The position numbers and the translations under genes are program-made. Shown here piece by piece: positions 46,674 through 57,644 of a stretch of 64,000 bases of DNA. The stretch is taken from assembly GCA_964059195.1 (NCBI GenBank), contig CAXKWD010000011.1:13362451-13426450 (forward strand), read 5' to 3'. The notes beneath the pieces were generated by a model. It made no database searches, was not told where the DNA came from, and was given only the letters and a program-made list of their open reading frames with translations. Source of the DNA: Ectobius pallidus. Taxonomy: Eukaryota > Arthropoda > Insecta > Blattodea > Ectobiidae. How positions within the stretch are numbered: the first letter of the stretch is position 1; each line of letters opens with the position of its first letter.

Positions 46674-47308
46674 CGAGAGCTGTCCAGAAAGTAACATACG
46701 TTTTGAAATAGAAACTAAACAAATTAAAAAAAAAAACAAACAAATTTTAGTACACACATTTCGAAGTTATACTCTTAGACTGCTTTTCTACATAATCGCC
46801 GTTCAAATTAAGGCATTTATCATACCGTGCCACAAGCTTTCCGGTACCCTCTTTGTAGAAATCCGCCGCCTACGATTTCAACCACTTCAGAGAAATTATT
46901 GGGAAAAGTGCTTCAAAAAAGCTTTAGACTTTTTTAATATGCAATTCGTGCAAAAAATTAAAACAAAATCTTTAAAGCCGTTTTCGAGAAAATCGCGAAA
47001 ATGAAATTATCTTCAAGTAGAGTGATTGTCAAAATGAATTACATATTACAAAAGTTTAAAGCTTTTTTTTTGAAACACTTTTCGCTATAAATTCTCTGAA
47101 GTTGTTGAAATCGCAGGCGGCGGAACTCTACAGAAAGGGTATTGAAAAGCTTGTGCCACGGTATGATAAATGCCTTAATTTGGATGCTGATTATGTAGAA
47201 AATTAGCCTAAGAGTCTACCTTCGAAATGTATATAATAGAATTTGTTTTTCTTCACTTTGTTTATTTTTTTAATTTCAAAACGTCTGTTACTTTCTGGAC
47301 ATTTCTCG
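46674..47308. mobile_element. palindromic mariner derivative, two 3' ends in inverse orientation
   Basis: TIRs CGAGAGCTGTCCAGAAAGTA (left) and CGAGAAATGTCCAGAAAGTA (right, reversed) are each flanked by TA (46672-46673 and 47309-47310). The arms extend far inward, 46674-46947 and 47036-47308 (about 273 nt each, roughly 85% alike by eye), around an 88-nt centre. Each arm encodes the mariner transposase C-terminus pointing outward: minus AADFYKEGTGKLVARYDKCL and NLNGDYVEK, plus AAELYRKGIEKLVPRYDKCL and NLDADYVEN with TAG at 47203-47205. Catalytic residues are absent. The 111-codon plus frame at 46669-47004 is a shadow. Confidence 0.9.
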
Positions 47309-47310
47309 TA

Positions 47311-48057
47311 TTTTGCCTCCCTGCAAGACCTTTCATGGTAGGCCTATACTGTTCTCTTTGCACGTCATTTCAGATTGACAATAATTGCGTTGAAGTCGGA
47401 TTCCTGAACATTTCATTTTCATGTTTTAGAATTGTCTAGTATTAATAAAGACTGTAATTTCGCTTGCAACTGTGACTGGAGGAATTTCTTTGCCACCACG
47501 ACTCCTCCCAGATTTGCCTGCGCCCCTCTTTCCTTTTGTAGTAATAAAAAGGGAAGTGTGCTCCCAGGCATGCTCTAGCTCGGCCATATTTCTCTCTCCA
47601 ATCCATATCCTTCCTGGACGCCACACTGCGGCCCGGCTCCTGATCGTAATTTTGTTTTCTATTGACCATGCAATCTTAAAACCTGCACATCGATATTTGA
47701 ACACGGTTCCACGCGGAAAAGTAGCACACTTTTCTTTTCTACTTGGATTCACTTGTAACTATTTTCAATTTATAATAGCCCATCTTTCTGCTTTAAGATA
47801 TATAAGGAGATATGTTTTATTTCTTGCAGCGAGGAGAACACAATTGAAAGTTTCATCTATCCAATAAATTCCGAGAATTGCGTAAATGTGTAAGGCTTAA
47901 GACCGTATTTAATTACTTGACACATTTCCACCCCCTTATTTCAAGACCGGACCTCTCGGCATTTCGTCTGTTTGTCTGTAAATCTGTTTGTTACGCTGTC
48001 ACGACAAAACACGTTAAATTTTATTCCAGTTATTTTTTGAATTTTCCTATACACTTA
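47311..48057. other. unassigned; GC-richer patch at 47470-47720
   Basis: Frames of 131 (plus), 108 and 75 codons (minus) all cover the same patch, which has few stops on either strand. None has a recognisable domain and no splice-site pair clearly brackets one. It could be an unrecognised exon or simply GC-richer noncoding DNA. Confidence 0.3.
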
Positions 48058-48602
48058 GCAAGCAGGGATGGCGGTTGAGGCCAGGTAGGTTCCTTCACCA
48101 CCAAGCACCCTCAAATTTACAAGGGCAGGGGATTAGTACCGACCGTATTTTCCGCCCCATGAGTCACCTAGTCTAGTTCAATCAGTCAATCTTCGATTTT
48201 TTTAATATGTCATTTTATCTTAAAATGTTTGTTATATATCAATTCTACACATAATTACAAGAAAAATGACACCAAACAATGTATAAATTACTTCAATAGG
48301 AACATTTATAACAAATCATAAATAAAAGTTACGAGAAAACTGCTTTCAAGTCCTATGTTCCTATTAAAGTAAATTATACATTGTTTGTTGTCATTTTTCT
48401 TGTAATTATGTGTAGAATTGATATATAACAAACATTTTAAGATAAAATTACATATTAAAAAAATCTAGGATCGACTGATTGAAGTAGACTAGGCGACTCA
48501 TGAGGCGGAAAATACGGTCGGTACTAATCCCCTACCCTTGTAAATGTGAGGGTGCTTGTGGGTGAAGGAACCTACCTGACCTCAACCGCCATCCCTGCTT
48601 GC
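48058..48602. mobile_element. fold-back element with two 248-nt arms
   Basis: Arms 48058-48305 and 48355-48602 are long, highly similar inverted repeats around a 49-nt centre. Ends are GCAAGCAGGGATGGCGGTTG and its reverse. TA sits on both sides (48056-48057, 48603-48604), compatible with a TA target duplication. The nearby non-TA flanks show no longer duplication. No coding capacity. The arm similarity suggests a recent origin or gene conversion between arms. Confidence 0.92.
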
Positions 48603-48604
48603 TA

Positions 48605-50026
48605 AGGGTATAGTAATGAAGAAAAAGTTTACATCGCAGAAAGTTCTGGGTTTCAATCCGAAGGCATGTTTTACTCTAAATATAGAAATTTAAATATATT
48701 CAGTGAGACAAATGGCTGTAGTGGACATAGTATTATTTAAATCATTGCATTTTTTCTGTAACTAATTAACTAGTACCTAAAATTTCCTGCTGTCACTACA
48801 AGTATTTGCATTTGTGTTGGTTTAATATGTTAGCCTTAATTTATTATTTCACTTTATGTGCTTAGGAATTTCCGGATAAATTGATACTGGGTGTGAATCT
48901 TGATAGCAAAATGAATGTCGGTCCATATGGTCTCAGCAGCATGTAGTGTGAAAAATCCATTTCGAACAAGTTTATTTCATGAAATTTTACAGGGGAGACA
49001 AAGAGGATTTACCATCCCAGTTTGAAAAGAATGATATCTATTCTTTTTATGGCGTAGGCCTATCCTTTATTTCAAGTCCCTAATTATTAGCTTCCGCTGC
49101 TTAGTATCTGGTATTTCAGACCGTGAGATGGAACCCCTCGTAACTCGATCAACTTGATGCCGTTTTCTACATTTATTTTTCTTTCATCATATTCTGTTGG
49201 AGTTCATTGAACATTATTTCGTACTGTTGGGGACAGACCTTTAAAATTGCGGAAAAATTGCACAGACACAATATTTTTTAATATAGGCTAATTCAAGAAT
49301 TCGTAAAATTTTACCTTAGGTGCATTTAGATATCCGTATTGTGTGACTTTTAAGGGTTCTGTGCACGTGCTGATAATCTGTTTGTCGCAACACTATTATT
49401 ATCACACATTATTTTCTCAATGTATTAAGAATTACAGTTCAAGTAATTTTCATAGTAATTCTTGTATTTCCCAGGCTATTACTCTGAAGAAACCGTTCGT
49501 TAGGTATATGAAGAGCAGCATAGTTTTAAAGGCCAAAATTGTGTCTCAACTTTAAATTTATTTTTCGAAACCTTCCTCCCCGCATATTTCACCATTAGCA
49601 ATTTTTACTCAAATAGTTTGAAATTTTTATTAGAGTACCTTGAATATTAGCAAACGGAACTTACTAAATGAATTTTAAATAAAAAAGTTGTGTCCTTATA
49701 ACAAATTGTTTGTAATTTAAACTTAATAAAATTAAGTAAATGTTTAGGTATTCTTTTCTAAAATACATTGTAAATTACATTACAAAGAAGTAGTTGCTTT
49801 TTTGGTTTAAAGTGTCTAGACATCTAAATATTAATTTGGTTCCGAAAATTTGAAATCTGCTCCGCAAGGACCTTTCGCCAGTGTTCAAGTTACAAAATGA
49901 CAACTTTTTCTCAAGACAATACAATACATCTTCAGCTCTGAAACTTTCGAGTTTTAATGTGGAGAATACTTCCCGACTAAGGTAATAAATTAAGAAAATC
50001 GTAAGAAAACTTTAGAATTTCTAAAT
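48605..50026. other. unassigned, AT-rich
   Basis: No gene recognised. TAGGCCTA at 49055. Confidence 0.3.
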
Positions 50027-50447
50027 TTAGAATTTATAAATTTTAAGGGTAGGTTCTCTTGCTAATATTTGTTGCTCATTGAGAATATTATACTCTTCTG
50101 TCAAATAAGTAGTCCTCATTTCCGCAACTCTTTCTTCTTCACACTCCCTAGTTTCACGTTTCGCTGAGGATCCTTCCTGTTTACCATTTTCTTGAAAAAA
50201 CTGCAGTTCCTTCAACATCATTTCCTCATATAACGTCTACCGTTTTGGTTATCGATACTTGTGTAGGTATGAGTTTCCCTTTTGTGAAATTAGTTTTCAT
50301 AAATTCATCAATATGTTGACTCTCATATTTTATAATTTCATTTTCCAGTACCGATACATCGTCTCTTTCATCTCTCTCTCTGTCACGTATGTCACTAATA
50401 TGATTTGTTGAATCTTTAACATGAGAAGTATTTTTACATTCATCATT
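50027..50447 (-). pseudogene. unrecognised coding-like remnant in two frames
   Basis: The minus frame 50447-50226 is open for 73 codons (no start): NDECKNTSHVKDSTNHISDI, RDRERDERDDVSVLENEIIK, YESQHIDEFMKTNFTKGKLI and PTQVSITKTVDVI. One frame over, 50221-50027 continues LKELQFFQENGKQEGSSAKR, ETRECEEERVAEMRTTYLTE and EYNILNEQQILAREPTLKI. Composition is very protein-like (acidic/basic, no low complexity) and the two pieces abut, as expected for one gene with a frameshift. I do not recognise the family; a transposon accessory protein or a host exon are both possible. Confidence 0.35.
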
Positions 50448-51092
50448 TCATCACAGATGCTTCAATAAGTATTAGGAATATTTCCTAGGAGTGCCATATT
50501 AAGATTTCTAGACAACCTCACGGCTTAAAGGAAATGAGTTGCATACTTCTTCTGACTATTTAGGTCATACGTCTTTCTTTTTTTGGGGGGGGGAGACGAA
50601 TAAAATATAAGAATGAGTCTGAAATCGTCATATCACAGACTTAAAACTCAATCATTATCAAAATTTTATTTAACACCTCCTACAGATGTTGATAAAGACA
50701 CCTCCTCTTTTGTATACGTCATGATTGTCGGGGTACGTTAAAATATATTTTATACGTGAATTTCGCTTACATCGGTTCAGGAAATAGCATTATAACTTTT
50801 CCGGGAAGTTTGTTCCATAGTTCAGCAACGTTGGCATTTAGGCCTAAGTAATCATCTCCTATCAACATTATAAAGTCATAACCTAAACAGAATGAATGGA
50901 ATACATATGTTCATATGTGTGATATCATTCTAGAAAGTGTACTAAGCGGTATGCATAGCTGGGAACTATAAAAATGATATAATTATCTTTTATGATAGGT
51001 ATATTCAATATTTGAGCAAACGATACTGGAACAAGTGGATATTTGTCAAGTATTGGGTTTCCATCGCTAGGAACTACAATAAATGTAATTGT
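50448..51092. other. unassigned
   Basis: CTATTTAGGTCAT at about 50563 and TAGGCCTA at 50839. A G9 run lies at 50585-50593. No gene. Confidence 0.3.
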
Positions 51093-51100
51093 GTTTTACG

Positions 51101-51538
51101 TGGGGATGGGTCCTCGATACTTTCGATACCTCGATACTCTCGATACTTGCATGGTATCGGCATCGAGCGATACTTCAGAAAACTCGCTCGATACTTATTC
51201 GATACTTTTGTAATTCTGCAATTCTGCAATTAAGTGAGAATGCTAGTATTTTTTAACAAAAACTTGTAAGTGGACTGTTTAAAAAACTAATTTTAGTTTT
51301 AATGTAAAGTTTAAAAATAATTATAGGCTACTGATGATATTAAATTTTGCCTCATTAAATATGCAGACTTAATTAATTTAGTTGTTATTACACAGTTCTC
51401 TCAAATTTTAATTTTTAATATACCTATTTATTGAAACTGGAAATGTTGAAGGTATCGAGTATCGAAGTATCGAGTATCGAGGAAAATATCATGTATCGGT
51501 ATCGAGTATCGAGAAAATCTGGTATCGACCCATCCCTA
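51101..51538. mobile_element. hAT-type MITE, shorter copy, duplication GTTTTACG
   Basis: Starts TGGGGATGGGTCCTCGATAC and ends GGTATCGACCCATCCCTA. Flanks 51093-51100 and 51539-51546 are both GTTTTACG, a perfect 8-bp duplication. The sequence matches both ends of 23597-24234 over about 130 and 270 bp, but about 200 bp of interior is absent. Subterminal TATCGA clusters are retained on both sides. Confidence 0.95.
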
Positions 51539-51546
51539 GTTTTACG

Positions 51547-52078
51547 GAAGATTTCTTCAATATTTCAGCAAACGATATTTGAATAAATTGATGTTCATTA
51601 TCTATTGGGTTTCCACTTGCTCTACGACTGTGTAATATTCACAGAAAACCGTCACATTGATAATTATACTCTACGAATGCATTGTAGTATTATCTCCATC
51701 TAAAAATGGTATTCAAATAATTCAACTTCTATATTTGTTTATTAATTAGGTATTACGTATTATTCGGTTAGTAGAAATTATAAATGTATCTCGTGACTTG
51801 GAACTACCCTAAATAAATTTCCTACTTGCTTGTGAGTTTGTCGACAATTTCCAAGTCACTCGCTATGTTACCTATGATACAGCATGAAACTCCGCTAAAC
51901 TACAATATTGTCATACCATTAAAGACTTGTTTTATCAGTACTGCAGAGTTAAAATTAATCATCCACTAAATAATCAACATACTTCATCAAATTAAGCACG
52001 TCTAATAATGTATGGATTATCTCTGGATAGAATCGTTATAAAGTAAATAAATTAAAAACATTGCAATTTAAAATAACC
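51547..52078. other. unassigned, AT-rich
   Basis: Nothing recognised. Confidence 0.3.
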
Positions 52079-52080
52079 TA

Positions 52081-52693
52081 CCGTATTTTACGGACCATAA
52101 GACGCGCCTTAATTTTAGGATGGAAATTTAATGCAATTCTAAATGAAACATTTTAAATGGAATAATATACTTCATTGCATAAACAAATTATAACCTTGTG
52201 CAAAGGAATCGGTGTAAATCACTTCCAACTTGAAATCTGCATTATATGAAAATCTCTTCTGTACAAGTGGCATCTCGTAAATTTTAGCAACTGACCTGAT
52301 TTCTCATGGAAGACTGAAAATACTTTTACACCTTCTAACCCTCAATTCAGCATACGGTAAGTGTAAAGGGACAATGCTGTTTAGGCGGTCATTGCATTCA
52401 TTCAAACCACACGGCAAAGACACTCCTGTTGTATAAAAGAACTCAACGTTCCTCTCTTTTCGCATTGTATACCTGTCTTCCAGCTACCCTCTTTTTACGA
52501 CTGTGACAAGTGCACTGATATACAGTCTGAGCCAAAATTTATAACTATTATCATTTAAAACACATTGTCTATAACTATGTTATTTCGGCAATATTTACCA
52601 TTTTTTAGTGTACTTCGGACCATTAGACGCACCTAACTTTTAAGGTTTTATTTTCAAGGTAAAAAAGTGCGTCTTATGGTCCGTAAAATACGG
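52081..52693. mobile_element. 613-bp MITE with TA duplication (Tc1/mariner-type)
   Basis: Left end CCGTATTTTACGGACCATAA and right end, reversed, CCGTATTTTACGGACCATAA are identical for at least 25 bp. Both are flanked by TA (52079-52080, 52694-52695). A diverged third copy of the terminus lies inside at 52615-52640 (TTCGGACCATTAGACGCACC). The termini resemble a widespread animal MITE type starting ACCGTATTTTTCGGAC; that comparison is from memory. No transposase. Confidence 0.92.
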
Positions 52694-52695
52694 TA

Positions 52696-54009
52696 CTCAT
52701 AATGCAGTACGAGTAGAAAATTGCAAGGAGTTACGAACATTAATGCTGGAAGGACCAACCTGTCATTTTGACAGGTTACGACAATGTAATTGTTTTGAAT
52801 CTTCTTTCTGTTTGGTCGAAAGAAGTTCATTCCTGGTGAATTTTGTTGAATTCTCTGACAATGTTCCCTTTAAATTTCAGGTACGAAATATTATTTATGA
52901 CCGGAATATGCAATACTTCTACCTAGAAGAACTAACACAAGTCATTCTGACCGGTCACCTCTCTTATTTCCCTACTCTAGTAAACTGAAAATGTTACTGA
53001 TTTATTATTTTTCTGTACTGCCCTACAATATAATATGCAAATTTCACCACATGACAACTTTTGGGTTATCGGTGGCGAGTATTCAGTGTGTCATTACTAG
53101 GGCAAGGCATTTGATGATTTTGCATCTTTTTTATATGAAGGTTAAAAGATAGCTCGAATATATATATATATATATATATATAAATGTGTATCATGTAATA
53201 ATTGATTAAATAAGGGCAATTTCTTTTTGCATTATTTTGCTTTATTTTGTATTTTTTGTAATTTTCAAGAGATATGTAATTTTTGGGGGGATATTTAGGT
53301 CATTCGGCATTTTAGGTCATGTTTCTGTGGAGGTAGAGGAGCATTTCCATGTACAAATCATTTTCAGACAACAGACAATCGTTTTTATTTGAGAATCTCC
53401 GCCCAGTGTTCATAGTTCATTTTAATTCAGGTTTGTTGTAAACACCACAGCAGTGTGTTATGTAGCAATAAAGATTTTTTCTTTCTTTTTAAATGGCACA
53501 TATTTGCTAGGGGCAATTTGATGGGCATGCCAGTTCAGAAAGAAATTCTTTTTCGCTAAGGGTGTCCAAGTAGTATAAACTTACTTTTTTAGTAACAAAA
53601 TAAGTGTTTTATAATATAAATTCGTAACGGACCGTCATAAACTGTTTTTAGCAATTTATTACTTAAGAAAAACTAATTATAAGTAATAATTGTAAATTTA
53701 TTGGTGTTTTTTGGGTAATTTTTTCACTAATTTTAGGTCATAAATGCATTTCCTATTTTGCATTTTTCACTATTTTATGGTCATTAAATGCCTTATCCTA
53801 CTCATTACAGACCCTTATAAATATTCCAGCTGCAGTATTGAGGAAGTTGGGATGGAAAACTTGTCAGATTGGAGGATTGTCAATGTCATATTAGGTTTTG
53901 AAATTATCTTACAGATCTTCAATTACAAGTCTTGATAACTGATCATTTTTATTACTCATTATTTTTAATTCATCCACATTGACAAAATAATATTTTCACA
54001 TGGACAGGT
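52696..54009. other. unassigned; TTTAGGTCAT repeats and (TA)n
   Basis: TTAGGTCAT occurs at about 53295, 53313 and 53734, and ATGGTCAT near 53776. (TA)n at 53158-53182. TTTAAATTTCAG|GTACGA (about 52868) is a weaker abutted acceptor-donor. The 81-codon plus frame at 52743-52988 has no family features. Confidence 0.35.
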
Positions 54010-54229
54010 AACATGTTATAGATTCTTAAATATTCTTGGAAGCTCTGATGGTCTTAAAAGATGCTGGCTGTAGTTTTTAAATTTCTGTTCTTGGAGAAAT
54101 CTTCTTCGAGGTCCATCCTGTGTTAGAAGAAGCACGCTGGAAGCCCATGCTGTAAAGCCCAACATTTCCATGATTTCTGCAGCTTCCACCACTCTTCTGA
54201 GTGAATGTCCATGAATTGTATTTAATTTG

Positions 54230-54263
<34 letters not shown>
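54010..54263. other. coding-like segment (minus) beside a 34-nt A run
   Basis: An A34 homopolymer occupies 54230-54263. On the minus strand, 54220-54016 reads IHGHSLRRVVEAAEIMEMLG, FTAWASSVLLLTQDGPRRRF and LQEQKFKNYSQHLLRPSELP, ending in a stop. It looks protein-like but I know no matching family. If the A run is a poly(A) tail it belongs to a plus-strand insertion, the opposite strand from this frame. Confidence 0.35.
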
Positions 54264-54266
<3 letters not shown>

Positions 54267-54479
54267 CATATCTGATAATACGAGTAAAGTTTTTGGTTGA
54301 TGGTCGAGGCTGAGATGAGACTACTGTCATGGTTTGTCTCTCCATATCTACATTCGTTGAATACAAATCCAGCCACATTAATTTGATTAATTACTATCGG
54401 TTCTTACAACAGTACTAACTTACTTGCATGTAGGCCTAATTTGATTTCATATCACGAAGGATGGTGTAACAAAGGGATT

Positions 54480-54480
54480 A

Positions 54481-54543
<63 letters not shown>

Positions 54544-54612
54544 GATTCTTGAGGGATGAAGGAAAACCATTGTATTGTGGAATATTCTTTAATAAAAAAT
54601 TATTATTATTAA

Positions 54613-54650
<38 letters not shown>
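54480..54650. repeat. two (ATT)n microsatellites
   Basis: Runs at 54480-54543 and 54596-54650 separated by about 50 bp of unique sequence. Confidence 0.95.
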
Positions 54651-54651
<1 letters not shown>

Positions 54652-55401
54652 TGTCGTGGTGATTGTTTCTAACTTACATACAGTGCGAAGAACTTAAGAT
54701 TTCTTCTTACGACTGTTAGTTTTACGCACCGAAGATCATGCCACAGATATCTGATTAGCACAAACTCTTCAAGTCCGAATCAATGAACATAGAATCCCCA
54801 AAAGGCTTTACTGCGATTCTCGTTCCTAAAGTGAGCAGTGCAACGAACTGGGCAGTGAAGTCCAATAACATGTATTTATAATAATAGTGATAATAATAAT
54901 AGCCCAAAGAGTACAACAGTAGGCTTTGTAATTGTAATATCCTATAGTGATTACTTGCACTAGCAGCACTTTCTCACAGTAGTAATGGTTCTGCTCCAAT
55001 TATCTCCAGACACAATGGTCCTGGATGCGCTAATGGCCTTGGATTTCAGATGCTGTGATTGATTGATTAATTCTGCTGAGGTTCTAGTCAAAGTTGGAAC
55101 TGCGTAGGTTCTGTGTACCATTCACATTTAGGAATCATACAGGCTAAAGTCAGTGTGGAATCACTTAATTTTTATGAGATGACTTCTATGCACTATGTAT
55201 GGAAAGTGTCTGCCCAACATGAAGATATGGCTATGTAGTATTTCTGTATGTCTGCCTATTCATGTTTACTGTGGAAACCATGATTTTCTTTCTGTGAATG
55301 TTAAAAACTCACTGCGGTACGTATCACATCATCCCTTTACCCTTTCTCATACCAAGCTCAGAAACACAGCCTATGCAGATTACCTAGGTAGGTAGAAATG
55401 T
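54651..55401. other. unassigned sequence
   Basis: Nothing recognised. Short plus frame at 55195-55395 without motifs. Confidence 0.3.
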
Positions 55402-55409
55402 ACACAAAC

Positions 55410-55476
55410 TAGGAATGGAATATCGATAATCGATATTACCCAAATATCAATATTTTGTTTTCGATATCCCATCCTA
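55410..55476. mobile_element. 67-bp minimal hAT-like fold-back
   Basis: Left TAGGAATGGAATATCG and right, reversed, TAGGATGGGATATCG. Flanks ACACAAAC and AACCAAAC agree at 6 of 8 positions. The TATCGA-rich interior links it to the 23597 and 51101 elements. A related left end, TAGAAATGGGATATGGG with ATATCGA words, lies at 57165 in the same orientation. Confidence 0.6.
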
Positions 55477-55484
55477 AACCAAAC

Positions 55485-57253
55485 AGAATATTTGTATATT
55501 TCTTCATATTCTTTCCAAGAGATTAAAATCGTATTAACTCTGGACAAAATTAAGCACCGTATCCTTATAATATGTAACAGATTTTACAGTTGCCATCTCA
55601 GTTAAGCCCCCCTCAACAAATCTACATTGTAAAGTACTTCTTTTTCCCGATAGGTTATGTCCTGGGTTTGCAGTCTGCTGTCCTTGTTGCAAGTCATACC
55701 TCTCTATCGTGCATTAATGTATCAACAGGCTCTTCAATTTTTTCAACGGTTTCGGGAACAGGATAATTTATTTCTTGAGAACTATCTCCAAAATTAGGCA
55801 TTATTTTCTCCTAAACCTTTAGATTATAAAGATTATAGTTTATTTTTGACATTTCCACGAGTTAAGAATAAATCACAAATACTTCCTCACAGAGCTGCAT
55901 TTCATAACTTACTGCCATTCTCAAACTGATGATGTAAAAAAATTTTGCTTCATCGGTTAAAATATGTATTGTTGTCTTGTCATAAACACATGTTGCATTG
56001 TTGAGGCAGTAACGACATAATCATCATGTGGTGTGGAGATGAGAAAGGGGAAAACTGGATACTTAATAGTTCACCAAGCTGGGAACAAATCTATTCAACA
56101 TAATTTTCAGAAACTTTCCAAATTCATTACGACTTATTAGGTGCATTTTAAGTAGAAATTATGTGTGGAAACTGTTAAACCATAAGCAATAAAAATCTAT
56201 TCTCCTGAAAAGAAATAGGTCTATATTCCGTGAAAATGTTGAATTGTTTTTCCAGTTTCTGTCCGCAGGATTCTTATAAAGCTTCCGCCGTATAGGCATA
56301 TCTCTAATTCACTACTTCTCTGTATTCCGCAGTGAACAATAAAATGCCGTTGACGAAAGAAAGGATGTCTTTGTATTGCATTGTACAATGCTGCGTTGTT
56401 TTTCTATTTGCTTTTCGCGGAAGTTATCAATTTCTATATCAATTACAAGCCTTTCATTCCATTGAATGAAATTCTAATTACTCATTAGTGGTAGCATATA
56501 GTATTGTAATAAACTACGATTCGAGTACATTATTTATCGGACTAGTCAGCCCGGTGTAATGAGACATAATGAATCCTAAGTAAATTCGTATATAATATAT
56601 TATAAAGGTAAATTGAGTTAAAGTGCCTGTTATTTGTACAAAGCCGCCCACTTTCTACGTTAATAAAACACCTGCCTGCCTTTTAAAAGCAAAGAAATGC
56701 GAGGTGAAACGAGTTAAAGAGCATTTCATGACTTCTAAAAGGAACACTCTGAGTTAAATTCATGCATTACGCAGCATTTAAACATTACTTTTAACGTTAA
56801 TGTAGAAATTAAGTGGCATGAGAGAGACAGATAGACAGAGACATATATGCAGGGAAAATGTGTTTGTGAGAGAGCTAGAGAGATACAGAGGGAGAGCGAG
56901 AGAGAGAGAGAGGCGGGTGGATGGAGAGAGAGAGTAGAGAAGGCATCGACCTGAAGAGGCTGGAAACTGGAGTAAGAAATTACGTATTTACGGAGTACAA
57001 GGCGGCCTTTCTTACAGCTTTATTTTCCGTGAATGTATGGTTACTACCGTGATGAGTTTATTGCGTAATCGCGTTTATTGAATTTTCAGATAAAAGAACC
57101 TTAGTTATAGTTAGAGTTAGGATTTCTATAGAAATACGTATGTTCGTCTTTACCTACACTAGAAATGGGATATGGGAAGCGAAATATCGACATTGATATC
57201 GAGATGAATATCGGTTACTACGATATCGATAACAGTACTATACGTATATGTTA
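55485..57253. other. unassigned; (GA)n-rich stretch at 56867-56935
   Basis: A purine run of GAGA words spans 56867-56935. At 57165-57240 there is an orphan hAT-type end with TATCGA words. No gene. Confidence 0.4.
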
Positions 57254-57455
57254 CGGTCAATCTGATTATTCAGGGCAGTTTTCATAATGCTTGGTCATTA
57301 TAAATAATGACCGATAAAATCGGGCAATTTAATGATTTTACGACAATCTAGGATAATTTCTTACACTGCGCGGTCAATATTAATACTGCTACAATTTCTC
57401 TGGTCACTTTAATAGATTCACAGCAATTTGGCAACGTGCGTCTGGTGTGATTCTC

Positions 57456-57519
57456 CCTAACCTAACCTAACCTAACCTAACCTAACCTAACCTAACCTAA
57501 CCTAACCTAACCTAACCTA
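57456..57519. repeat. interstitial telomere-type repeat (CCTAA)12
   Basis: Twelve perfect CCTAA units (57456-57515) plus CCTAT. TTAGG is the ancestral insect telomeric repeat, so this matches telomeric sequence. It is short, internal and flanked by ordinary sequence, so it is interstitial and not a chromosome end. Confidence 0.95.
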
Positions 57520-57594
57520 TGTAACTCGAAATGTCACCAAATTGGAAGCTGCTCTAATAAATAAAAACTCTTGGATTTGACATTTTGTGTGTAT

Positions 57595-57599
<5 letters not shown>

Positions 57600-57643
<44 letters not shown>
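57600..57643. repeat. T44 homopolymer
   Basis: Forty-four consecutive T. It may be the tail of a minus-strand retro-insertion or a slippage product; assembly length is uncertain in such runs. Confidence 0.9.

Positions 57644-57644
<1 letters not shown>

Noticed and set aside
46669..47004. 111-codon plus frame
   Set aside because: Lies over the left arm of the palindromic mariner, on the strand opposite to the real transposase remnant.
47426..47867. 108-, 75- and 131-codon frames on both strands
   Set aside because: Mutually overlapping on both strands in a GC-richer patch. No domain and no clear splice borders, so no gene is called.
52864..52876. TTTCAG|GTACGA as a recursive splice site
   Set aside because: Weak donor and a mixed upstream tract; kept only as a remark.
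57456..57519. True chromosome end
   Set aside because: The array is only 12 units long and has ordinary sequence, including a SINE, on both sides.
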